From contig JANCIK010000015.1 of NCBI GenBank assembly GCA_028532985.1, forward strand, positions 97,176 to 161,175: 64,000 bases of DNA, in the 5' to 3' direction. This stretch comes from Stropharia rugosoannulata. Its lineage: Eukaryota; Basidiomycota; Agaricomycetes; Agaricales; Strophariaceae. Below, piece after piece: positions 33,357 to 44,742 of the stretch (position 1 is the first letter of the stretch; every line of letters starts with the position of its first letter). The notes below the pieces were generated by a model. It had not been told where the DNA came from and did not search any database. It saw only the letters and a list, made by a program, of their open reading frames with translations. The translations under genes were made by a program, and so were the position numbers.

Positions 33357-36300
33357 CTAAACATCAGGAGTGCAATCCCATCGGATCAGAATTCGCGGTG
33401 CTGGCTTCTCTGGATTAGACCCAGGCAACTTTTTGAAGATGTTCCGATTAAGTTTGGTGTACCAGACGCGGTCACTTTGTATATTTGGTATCCACCCCAA
33501 TGTGTAGAACCTCTTACGAAGAACCATGCGTACCTCCGAAATTGCCTCCTCATCATCTGATTGTCGCAACCTTTCAATTAACGCGGCCCAGTCAGCATAG
33601 TATGCCATACTAGGAAGATTTTGTGGCTTGCCAGCTAGAATGGGATTGTCCGGCCAAAACTTGTCAAATGCAGCATCCCAGTCTGCCTTCTTAGCAATCC
33701 GATATTGCACGTCACTAAAATAGTCGCGCAAGCACATATTGCGGTAGGTAGCCTCAGAGACTGTGTGCCGATCACTGCTGGACAAGGTGCAATAAGAAGA
33801 TTCTGTTGAGTATTTACGGTTTGGTGCCTTCAGCGTAATGTCGAGAATAAATTGGAGCCACATAGCCGTGATTTTGGAATCTAAGTTTTCGTTTTCTTCA
33901 CTAACTTGCTCCTGGACCTCGTCCACTGGTGACTCCAAGTCTGAGCCTGTGTCGGCCTCTACCCGGCGCAGTTGATAACCTCTTCGTGAAAGGTCGAAAA
34001 TGGGAAGCGCGGGGCCCTCGGGAACATGACGTGTAGTGTGACGCACTTTGTTTGCTACTCGATATGGGTGAGATCGGACTACAATCTTGGACTTAAAGAA
34101 GTGTGCATCTATGCTGCTTCTTTGAATGCCAAAGATGTACTTGAATGTTTTTCCTGTGATCATGGGGGTGCGATAATTGAGGAAGCGAGGTACTGTGATT
34201 CCTCCTCCAATGCGGATTGGACGTAAGAAAATAATGCCATATGGATTGTGCGGCAGCATTTCAGGATGGCTAGCACGAGGATTGCATGAAGCTGTTCTAT
34301 CTTCCTCTGAAAGGTCAGATGCCACAGACATGTTATCCTCCTGGTCAAAGTCAACAAAGGTAGGCTCGCCTCCTTCCTCCTCTTCCTCCTCCTCGTAGTC
34401 AATCCTGGTTTGGGAGATTGGAGTGTTATCCGTTTGAATATGAGTGCTGACAGGGTAGGCAAGAGTGTTTTCCTCAGCATCAGCTCGATTAACCAAAGGA
34501 AGAATTTTGCCCATAAGATCACGAGATGCTGGGCCGTTGTCTGGAGTTGAATGAAGTCCATTGATAAACCACGGCGCTGCAGCGGTTAAGAGAAGGGCCG
34601 AATCTGTAGCGCGAACTGTTGCATCTCCTTGAGACTGCTGCTCTAGTATGTGCTTGAATGCGAGCAAGCGATATGCTCGTAAACTCCTTGGGGGTAGAAA
34701 TGAATACATGTTTAAGAGGTAGTAGAAATATGCACTTACCACCATACAACGGGTTTGAATGAAACTAATCCTCTGCGAAGAAGTAAAATGTCTACATCGG
34801 TTAAGACGTGAACTGCGGCCGAAAGAGGTACGCGCACTTCGATACGAGCAAGGCCGTAATTTCTGGAGGAAGCTTCTGTATAGAGGTTGTAGAGGCCACG
34901 GCAGAAATCGTCTGCCTTTCCTTTCAAGATGTCCTGTCCCTTTAGAAACTTCCCAAAATGACATCCTTCCTCGCGGTAGGTAATTGATTTGTCTGTGGTG
35001 TACATCTGAAAGTACACAGCTTCATGTTCACCTTGAGCACAAACACCTGGAGAAATTCGACAACCGGATACTGATGTGAGATGAGAAGTTAAATCGCGGA
35101 TGTATTTCGAGCTGCCAGGTGAAGTGATGCGCTCTGCAGGCTTTGATGGAATGCCCAGAACGTGCTTTACTACATGGAAGTGTGAGTCTGTTCTCCATGC
35201 AAGACATTTATCTCTCTGTGACGAGATCTCCATCCCAACATCAATCCACCAATGTCCTTCTTCATAACAAATTTCAGAAAGGTTATTCTCTTTGAAGAAC
35301 TCGTCTAGGGCTGTAGCTGCAGCCTCACGAGAAACTGAATGACTGCTAGATCTTTTGACCCCTCGAATTTGATGGAGGAAAATGAGTCCTTCACCCCAAG
35401 GAATATTGTGGGTCCAAAGTGCCTCTCGAATGTGATCTCCCAAGCTGCTGACAAGCCAGTGTGGAATGGTTTTTGTCTGGAATGCAAGTGTCCCATCTTT
35501 GCCTCGTGCACGCATCATTTCTGCAGAATATGTTGGAGGCCATTCCGATGCAGAAATGTCAGACAGGCTGGCAATGGCAGGCCGGAGTCCCTTTTCGTAA
35601 AATGTGGCTAGCTGGTCCTTGGTGAGAAAGGGAGATTTTGTCTGGTCATTATATAAGCTTGGGAGCAATGCACGAATCAATGTGTGTGTGCCCCATTTGC
35701 CTATACAAATGTTTGGAATGTTATGAACTGGAATATGTTCATGTTCACCCTGCATAACGGTATTAGACACATCATGTGGTTCAAATTGCAATGAAAAATT
35801 ACACTCACAAATGAATATTTGATGTGTATATTTCGTCGAAGAGTGTCTGAAAATCGGGCAACCGGAAATATGGCTAGAGAAGTCTCAATGCAAATGTCCT
35901 TATGCAGCCCAAGCAGGCTATCATAGTCGCGTAATAGATTTGTGCCATGGTCCCTCCTGAGTGTATCTTTGATGGGGTCGACCTGGTATTGACTACCGCT
36001 GTAACGTCCATTAAGAACAAACTGACAAAAATCGTCCATTTGGTTGGCAATTTGTAAGGTCTGTGCCCCAGAAACAAACTCTTCCAGAGTCAAAGAGTGA
36101 ACCTCCAAACCGTCTTGCTCTATGTCAGACATAACATGGTCCTGGTTGTATTGGATGGGTGAGATGGGGCCAGAATCAACCACATTCAAAGAGTCCAATG
36201 GAGCGTCCTCATCAAAGGAGCCAAACAAATCATCGTGGTCAGAGGCATGGATGGGGCTGGCCATAGTTTGGATGCCCAAGTATTGGTGAAGGGCAGTGAG

Positions 36301-36411
36301 CATATTGCCACGGGATTTTATAGTACCAGAGTGCAAGCCAACGTGGGCAGCTACTTCCTTGCATGTTTCTACCAATGAAAGGTCAAGAGTAGTAAGCCCT
36401 GAACCCTGCAC
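33357..36411 (-). CDS. Intact 980-aa protein of unknown family, partner in a head-to-head pair with SNF2
   Basis: Three exons with consistent phases (36411-35809, 35749-34740, 34686-33357; introns of 59 and 53 nt with GT-AG borders) give 980 aa. I recognise no domain. Features: an N-terminal segment with an acidic low-complexity part (about 60-120); a well-ordered middle (about 200-540) with motifs such as IPHWLVSSLGDHIREALW, EEGHWWIDVGMEISS, HFHVVKHVLG and YFQMYTTDKSITYREEG; an acidic hinge with a run of Glu (YEEEEEEEGG); and a C-terminal part with ADWDAAFDKFWPD and RFYTLGWIPN. Intactness and divergent arrangement with the SNF2 helicase gene, sharing a 530-bp interval, suggest co-expression and possibly a joint function. 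It could be a cargo or accessory protein of a large mobile element. No transposase motif (DDE, HUH, tyrosine recombinase) seen by eye. Confidence 0.75.
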
Positions 36412-36944
36412 AACAAAGCCGTGTTCTCCGTGACAGCGGAGCAGCTAGAGCCAACCAGTAAGGCTGTATATTATGACATAGTATGCTCTAGAGGTCCGCT
36501 CTCATCCCAGCCATTCAATGGTTTATGCCGCAAATAGAAAAGAGAAATTATTATGGGGTTTGATATGCAATGTGGGGCGCAGTGCCGCAGCAGCTGCGAC
36601 CTGCGACTGCTGCGGGAAATGTGCAATAACGCCACTGTTACGTGGTGGGACACTACACATTGGTGCATGACTGTTCTACCCGCATGCAACTTTGAACTTC
36701 CCTAATTATGCTTTATGACATTTATGGAGCTGACTGTGCACCTCGTGGTGCCCATTATGGTTAACCTTGTTCTCTGAGTCAAGACCGTTAGTCCGTAGTA
36801 TGTGCTGGATTAATATGTATGAGGTCATGCAGCCTAGTACAGGTACATGCTATGTAACTTCCTTTTATATAGCGGCGTCAAGGAGAGTATAAATTGTTAT
36901 TTCATCAAATAACTCACTTACTGAGTCCTCTCCGGTACATCTAC
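36412..36944. promoter_or_regulatory. Bidirectional promoter region between the unknown gene and SNF2 gene
   Basis: The two start codons face away from each other across 533 bp. A TATA-like TATAAAT lies at 36889-36895, about 50 bp before the SNF2 start at 36945; on the other side an AT-rich TATATTA is near 36465, about 55 bp upstream of the minus-strand start. The interval also contains CTGCG/GCAGC-rich direct and inverted words near 36580-36615. The promoter role is inferred from layout. Confidence 0.45.
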
Positions 36945-39900
36945 ATGCCATCTTTAACCATTGCTGCTGCCCTCATGCAGCTTACTGACCTCGGTATTCC
37001 TTGGGACTATCCTGCCTGGCAGGAGGCTACTGGAGTGATGCACGGGCTCTTCCCTGACAATCCCCAACATCGACCTAAAGGATGGACAGAGGAAGATTCT
37101 TCTGATATTCAGTCCTTTCTGTCCCGGTACAGTGCGTTGGAGTCCGAGGAAAAAAAATCCGCCTTTTTCTCAGATTCACGAGGGATGGTCCTTCCCGGTC
37201 GCAAAAAATGGCAGAAGTGGGCTAATTCAATTTGGAACACCTCGGGATCTCAGGCTAAGATTATATTGGTTCTTTCTCAACGCAATTGCCATCCTTACAC
37301 TCGTTTTCTTGCGCAACAGAAGGAGAATGTGGAACGCACCCAAGGAGCAAAGTGGCCTTCTGGTACACAGTGGATTCCGCCCTGCTTGGACGACATTGCT
37401 GTGGAGCTGTTTGGAGAAGCATGTTTAGGAGAATTTGGCTACCTTCCAGAGATATATCGAGCGGGAACACAAGCACTAGCTCAGCGGACATGGACCTGTC
37501 TGATCCGTCGCATTTCAAAGGCCATTGAACGATTGCCTATTTTAGAGACTGAGGCGTGCACAGCATTTGTTGGTGAGTTCTTTAATTGTCTTTATTAAAC
37601 TAGTTTAAAGCTTTTTTGTAGCTCTAAATGAACAGAATGCAACAAAGTCTGCTCTTTCATCCGTTATTCGTGCAGTTTCAAAGTGGCGCAATGCTGTTGA
37701 AGTTCTTGACACTCCAGAGAATTTGAAAAAAGTGGAAGAAATTGAGGCAGAGTTGGATTGTCTCATGGCCAGTCTTGGAGCTGAAGTAACTGAAGTAAAA
37801 AAGTCAAGAAGAAAAGAGCCAAAACTGTCTACATCTAGTGAGCATTCTATCGGTCAACAAATATGTGACATGGACTAATTACCTTTGCAAGATCGATCCA
37901 GTGTATCTAACGAAGCATTAAAATCTCTTGCAACAGATCAGGACATACAGGCTGTAATTGCCTTATATCATGAACATTTTGGAACGTCTGCAAACGCAGT
38001 TGATGATGCACCTCTTATCGATATTCCTGCATTAAATCTTCCACTCAAGGGATCTGGTGAAGGTTCAGATGTTGGGGTTGAGTATGAGGGTGATAAGTCC
38101 CGTAAAATTCTTGCTGCAAATCTTGGTTTTGTGGATGAAATACCCCTCCTGTTTAACTGCATTCGACATACGGCTGGCCTTACTCCATGGACGGCACCCC
38201 AGGCTTTTATTATAAAGGACATGGCACATCCACCATCGGAACTCAAAAATCTCAATCTACATTGGCATCAATTGGCTGGTGTTCATGCAATAATACGGGC
38301 TTGCTTTACAAAGGAATCGAACTCTGAGCACTGCACTGGGATTCTTGTTGCAGATGAAGTAGGGTTGGGGAAGACATACCAGGCTGCAGCATTTCTTGCA
38401 TTTCTTGCAGATGCTGTCACTAGACAGAAACAGAAATTGAAGCCTGCACCTATTCTTGGTGAGTTTATATCTTGTTTACTCTTAAGAACAGAGGGCTAAT
38501 GTAAGCACAGAGGCACGCCCATATCTAGCTGGAAAGAAGGAAATACCAGTACTACCTCACCTCATTCTTGTGCCAGGAACTTTGGTTTCCCAGTGGTTTG
38601 ATGAGCTTCGAATTCTATTTCAACCTTGTGGAGTTGACATCTTTATCTATCCAACAGCACAAAGTGATCGTGCTGCTTTTTGGGACAAAGATGGAGCTTT
38701 TCAGATATCAAAACAACCATTATCAAGCCGCATTATACTTGCACCACACTCAGTCTGTTTAAACCTGTTTCGAGCTTCTTATTATAATTAATTTGCCTTT
38801 TACCCATAGGCCATGTGCAAGGATTATAACTTGCTTTATCTACCACAAAGAAACAAGTTAAACAAGCTGCCGTGGGCTGTGCCGTCACTACGTTCAGAAA
38901 CAATGCGTCCAGATTTAAACAAAACCCTCTTTGGGAGGAAGTTTTTAACAGTTGTGATTGATGAGGCACACAATTTTCGTAACCATGGGCCAAAGCACCT
39001 TGCAGTCCTTGCCATTCTCAATAATGCTGTGATACGTCTTCCCCTGACTGCAACACCACTCCAAACTGCCACAAAGGTATGTCAAAACACTTGGCTGAGC
39101 AACATTATATTCATACATTTACAGGACCTTTCTGCTATGGGCCGCCTTATAGGACTCCCCTATTTCTTTACAACAGCAGCACATGATGAGGAAAAAGAAG
39201 ATATTCGCAATCTTCGTAGTGCACATAAGTCTATGCAAGACAAAAGCAACAATTCCAGTGAGGAAGAGGAAGACCTAGTCAAGTCTATGCAGGTTGAAAT
39301 TGCTCAAAGAATTCAAATTCAATCCCAAGGTCATATTCTCCGTCGCACCACTGGCAGTAAAAATGATCTAGGCAGAGAATTAGTTCCTCTTCCCCCTTGC
39401 AAGAGCATATATGTGTACCTGGATCTGACCGAACGTGAGCTTAGCATCATTACTGCTAACGGACAAGACTTGGAAGAAACGTGAGTGATAGATTGCTTAT
39501 ATTATCCTGTTTGATAGCTTAGTGGGATATGTTTGTAGCGTGGGGACTGCAAATTTGTCACAAAAGATTATCACTAGAGGATTCTACATAGAATATCGTC
39601 TCTCTTTGATATTTGCACGTCTGGATCCATCTGCTCCACTTCCAAAGTTACAAAGCCTCGAAGAATGGGACAAGATTAAATCCACCAAACTCGATACTGC
39701 AGCCAGACTTTGTCAATACTTTCTTACACGTGATAACCTTCCTCTTCCTACTTTTTCAAATGGAAGAGTTTTCTTCCCTCCTATCGCACCAACCACTGCA
39801 GCACAAATCGTGCCCAATACATGCAAGATTGTGGTGTTCTCAGAGTTTCCTTCTATGATCTCCCTTTTTATTAATGTAAGCAACATTCCATTGTTGTGGG

Positions 39901-41753
39901 AATCAATCACTTAACTTTTTTAGGTATTTGATCTCTATGGTGTGAGCGTCTTGTCTGTCAATGGATCAATGTCCTTTGATAAACGCGCAGAGGTTATTAA
40001 AAAGTTTCGGGAATGTCCAAATCATCGAGTACTTGCGCTATCATCTGTTGGTACCACGGGAATCAACTTGTCCTTTTGCTCCATTGTCATATTTCTGGTG
40101 TGTCAGGATGTTTTTATGCTACAGTGCAATGTGCCAATCTTTGAAATGCTAGGACCAACCCTGGAGTGCTCAGGATGTCCGTCAGATGGCAGGTCGTGTC
40201 CACCGGCAACCACAGAAAAATGAAGTTCTTTGTTTTCATTTGCTAGCAAATGAAACTTCTGACATTATAGTTGACGGTATGGCGCGAGGAAAACGTGATA
40301 TGATGGAAGCTTTTTTGTCGAAAGATGTGGGGAAAGGTGTGCTTGTGATTCTTTTATCTCACAGACTCATTGCTTTAACCAACACTACTAGGTCTCTTTC
40401 AGCTTCTTACTGGGGGTGCAGTACATGCCTCAGATGAAGAAGATGTGTTATCGGTTAAAGAGACACAAAAGCCCTCAAAAAAGAGTAAGGCTAAGAGTCC
40501 CGCAACATTAACAGACAAGGGAGGGGCAAAAATTTTGATACCGGAAGATTCTGAAGAGCACAACCAAACAGGGGTGGAGGCTTCTGCAGCACCACGAGAG
40601 CGCCAACTCCGTGCAAATCGCAAGTCCAAACTAGTCGTCAATAATAATGACGTGGATCATAATGACGTGGATCACAATGAATGCCCAAATACCTGTAATG
40701 AATCCTCTGTCGAGGCTTCCTTGGAGGCTCCCCTGCAATGCCACCTTATTCAAAATCCGCAGCAGCCTTTAAGAGCGCCCAACAACAACAAGTTACACCC
40801 ATTACAATGTGGTGTTCAGAACCAAGAACCAAGTCTTAATTTGGTTGACCAACCAACTATGGAGTGTCGTGCAAAGGAGCGTGAATGTGACACAAACGAC
40901 TTGACTAACCATTTGAGCTTTGCAGACACAGCCATGGATGCTATCTCTTATTCTTATGGTACTTCATTCTTCATCCTGAAAATAAGCAAAATGTGCTGAT
41001 GCTGTTAAGGTGGCTGCAGTGATGCAAACCAGAAGCGCAAACGCTCTGCCACCCAAATGGCCAGTCCTCCCTCTCTGCATTCACACCGAGGCTCCCGTCG
41101 AAGGATATCCGGTGAATTTCAAGATTATGAAGCTCCTATAAGTAATTTATTTATTGCATATTATCAACCAGACATATGATAAGCTTGTATCAACAGGGTC
41201 TTCCGAGCAGCAAGAGGAAATACAAAGTAATCATATGTTTATTTTTTCTGTGCCAAGCTCGCATTAATCTACTCATTCTCTGTAGTGACTAAGACGACCT
41301 CAGGAGCTTCAAAGGCTAGGGAACAACAGAGTTTCCATAAAAGTGCGCTTAAGAACAATGAAGTTGAGCTCAGCTCTATGTTGACACCCTGCTTTAGTTG
41401 CATCACATGTACGGCTACCCTCCATGGGCCACACATGTAAGTCTTTATCACAGCCTGATCGGCAGGCAGGGTGCATGGGAAATGTGGAAGCTGGTCCTTC
41501 ATCTGGACAAAGCCCTACAGCTCATGGCACCAGTTGTTTGGATCCTATCCAGCAAGCATCTGCTTCTACGAGTGCAGTTGAACGTTCCTACTCCCGTCCA
41601 ATAGGTAAATTTGCTTTCTTCAACATAGTATATGGCTTAATCCCTGTATAGTCCCTCCCCATAGATTGCCCACTTCGTTCCAACAAAAGGTCACGACACC
41701 TCAGCAATTGGCACCAAAGAATGTTAAAAACCCTTTTGCACAGAAGAAGATAA
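36945..41753 (+). CDS. SNF2-family DNA-dependent ATPase/helicase, multi-exon, helicase core intact
   Basis: Superfamily 2 SNF2-type motor expected to act on chromatin or DNA in the nucleus. At least ten exons (first 36945-37572, then near 37622, 37892, 38511, 38810, 39125, 39539, 39924, 40153, 40392) join in frame. Motifs in order: N-terminal helical region to about residue 400; Walker A in GILVADEVGLGKT (near 38340); motif Ia LVPGTLVSQW; DEAH box at 38960-38971 (VVIDEAHNFRN); motif III LPLTATPLQT; second lobe with SVNGSMSFDKRAEVIKKF, motif V ALSSVGTTGINLS, and motif VI QMAGRVHRQPQ (about 40180-40215). The tail after 40440 is Lys/Ser-rich with a duplicated NDVDH unit. About 1,180 residues are encoded up to 40958, probably about 1,400 in all. 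The last exons (41010-41753) are less certain; one junction near 41430 has no good intron. Two alternative starts exist, at 36894 and 36945; I prefer 36945 because the TATA-like site lies between them. Confidence 0.88.
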
Positions 41754-43039
41754 CAAACGAAAGGCGAAAATAGTCACTCTTTTTTCTTTGCTGCATTGGA
41801 CATAGTACCGACGATCTAAAAATAAGCTCTCTGTACAGCACATTAGAATTAGAATGCAGTAAATCTACCTCACATTAAACATTGCACGGCCCATATATAA
41901 CTGTCACTCATTGGTGCAGATCTGACAGGTAATTTTATCTCAACCATCAGTTGTAATTGAAAAGATGTCAAGAACTGGCCTGACACGAAATACGAGTAGG
42001 GGGGACACCCGAACTTGCATGGCAGCGCATGGGGAGCTAACTCAGTATGAATACAAGTGATAGCAAATGAAGAATAAGTGAACTAGGTGAAGCAACATTA
42101 GAGGGTTAACAGGTTGCACAGGAGACAGTTTATATAATGTGGCAGACCTAGCTGCGGCAGCTTGCTGCCATATCCAGAGAGGTTACAGTTGATTGCTAGG
42201 ATTCAATTACCTTTTGGAGAAAGAAAAAACATAAAAAGCACTGGTGGCAACCCGTGGTCTGTGTTGGCTGTGCGCTAGGAATATCATGCAGCAGCAGTAA
42301 CGCGCCATCCTGCCAACATCTAATTGGTAACCGGGCAGCCCGTCGACCTAACTTTTGATGCCGAGTGGGCCACAGGAGCTAAATTGACCTAGACATTTAT
42401 GTATGAGCCTTTTAAACTCTAGTTAGCTATGCACATGAGGTCAAATCATACCAGAGAGGCGTATCATACAGTTAACTTGTCAAACTTCGCAGAGCCACAC
42501 ACAAGCCACACAGGCAATGTACCGTGCGAATAGTCTGGCAATATCCGAAGTGCACATTCGCCTCGTACACTAAGTCCAAAGTGTTGCTCGAAAAAGAGTC
42601 ATGGACTGTGCAAACAATTTTCTATGACCATTCTTTTCTATATTTGGATACTCCTCATAAGTATACTGCATTACAGGGCATTCCAAGTGCTATTCACCGA
42701 GTAAATACGGAAATTTTTCACTGACTACCATGTGCGCATCTGTGCTAGGTGCAAAAGTGGAAAGAAAATTGACAACGAGTCTCTATATATGATAATTGGC
42801 TGAAAATATATGAATGTACTTCCGCTCAGATGGAGCACTCTCCCCCGTACTTGGATACTTTTGATATTACAGACACTTTGCAAACACTTGTGTGGCACAC
42901 GTCTCTCAGGAAAACAAGCGGGTATATGCTCCACAACATGTCAAAGACTCCCTAGACTTGGTTTTACAGCACGTTGAATTGCATGCATATCAAACATCAT
43001 TTCCTTCAATTTTTCTACAATCGACATCCAATCAGTGCC
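41754..43039. other. Gene-free spacer
   Basis: I see no gene. A frame at 42524-42724 (MRIVWQYPKCTFAS, then VQTIFYDHSFLYLDTP) could be the 5' part of the decayed gene that follows, but no junction connects them. Confidence 0.4.
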
Positions 43040-44742
43040 ATGACTTCACCTGAAATTCAGTTCAATGTCCATGTTAACAGAAAGACGACACTATCTAAGC
43101 TCTATATATTCAAAAAGCCCGGTGTGGTTATTGAATATCCACATACGAGCTCTGATAACTCGAGTAATCCTATTGGATATCTGTTTGCAATGGATCCCTC
43201 GAATTGGGTTCGTCCTGATCACAATTTTGCGTATTCTCTGGGGCCTCCTCGCGGGACCAGAACAGTTGGTACAAGAAATTCGAAATGTTTAATCAAGCGA
43301 CACAAATTCAATTATTTCACAAGACGTTATCTTACTTCATGGCGTTACAGCATCAAGCATGTACGGGATCGCCCTTTGAGCATACATACTATACCCCGGA
43401 GAAGCTGGAAGAAAGAAATCATGCTCTCGAGCTACGAGACCGCCCACGACACGGTCCATATTTCTAAAAATACTTGTGATGGGCGACTTCTATACCATGT
43501 TCGGCAAGATGGACGACTGTACATATGGTAAGTAATGTATTAATCTTTGGTTTAAGCATTGCCTAATAGATATGTATGTATACAATATAGCTGCGAGCAT
43601 TATGACTGGAAAATCAATAAAGATCACTTTGTTGACTTTATAGAATATTTGGCCGCACTTTTCAACAATAATCATAATCTTCTTGAAGAATATGAGTTAC
43701 ATGCAACTTTATACAACAACGAAGGACCACAAGTGTTTTGCTCTAATATTCAAAGCATCACGTCAAATTAAACTTGTCTGCTGTAAGTGACCAGCGTAAC
43801 TAGTCTATGTTATCGTACTAATCATAATCATCCCTGTAGTGTTTGAGCATCGGATGGATCCTGATGGCAAGCTCGTTAATCCAGAGCTTATACTTCTTCC
43901 TTGCATTTTTATACTCTCTTGTATTGTTTACAAATGTCTAATTAATAAAAAAAACGCGAAGGGCTTTTGCATCTCAAGTTATCACAGGAGAAACAGCTAT
44001 TGTTAAGAATGGAATATCTGCAGTCCGACATTGGCTTCAAGCGCGTGGCTGGATACAAAGAATTTGAACTTGGCAGATTAGAGCCAATCAATCGACATAG
44101 TATGTAAATATTTCTATATTGCTTCATGTATACTGACGGTTAACTTATTTGTAGGTATCACATTCTGCTGCATTTATGTCACGCATCAAAGTGCAGCTGT
44201 TCACGTTCAAATGGATAGAGGCATATAGATTCTCTAACAAATGCGGTGGAACATTGCACTAGCATTCTTCATTTTGCTGTAGACCAGCACAGTGGTCAAG
44301 CAAGAGGCGGGAAAGGGTATCACAACTAATATAATTGATTCAGTACATGAAGACATTAACCATGAGGGACTGGGGTGCACGCTTCTCGGAGGAGTAGAGA
44401 GAGGTTGACGATTTGACAGCCTTAAAGAGAAAACAATCTCGGTGAGCTAGTCTCTTGCCGTTGATATGAAACTGTTATTGACTTATTTCCCTTAGACATT
44501 CTTACAGTCCGGTGTTAGAAAAGGCTATCGTCAGAACACTCTTACAGCCAGTATGGTACGTAGTGTGAAACGGAAAGGTATTTAGTTTTCCATAAATACT
44601 AGATTTATTGACTAACTCATACCGCGATTCTCAGCACAAGCAACTTCTCGATCAAACACCTGGTGCAGCGGGTCCTTCAGATAAGCGCCGCAAAAAAGGA
44701 AGTCCAGAGGTACTTATACGGAAAACAATTAAGGCTAGTTGA
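43040..44742 (+). pseudogene. Decayed multi-exon gene, unknown family
   Basis: Protein-like pieces follow each other on the plus strand but in shifting frames: PEIQFNVHVNRKTTLSKLY and NPIGYLFAMDPSNW (43040-43230); WYKKFEMFNQATQIQLFHKT and HTYYTPEKLEERNHALEL (about 43265-43465, other frame); TCDGRLLYHVRQDGRLYIC joined by a good intron to CEHYDWKINKDHFVDFIEYL (43470-43690); KCFALIFKASRQIKLVC and, after another intron, FEHRMDPDGKLVNPELILLP (43730-43905, shifted again); finally DQTPGAAGPSDKRRKKGSPE to a stop at 44740-44742. At least three frame slips are needed. Family not recognised; the basic tail suggests a nuclear protein. Confidence 0.5.

Noticed and set aside
22272..41753. Starship-like giant element
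   Set aside because: No tyrosine-recombinase captain (DUF3435-type) was seen, and such elements are known from Pezizomycotina, not from mushrooms.
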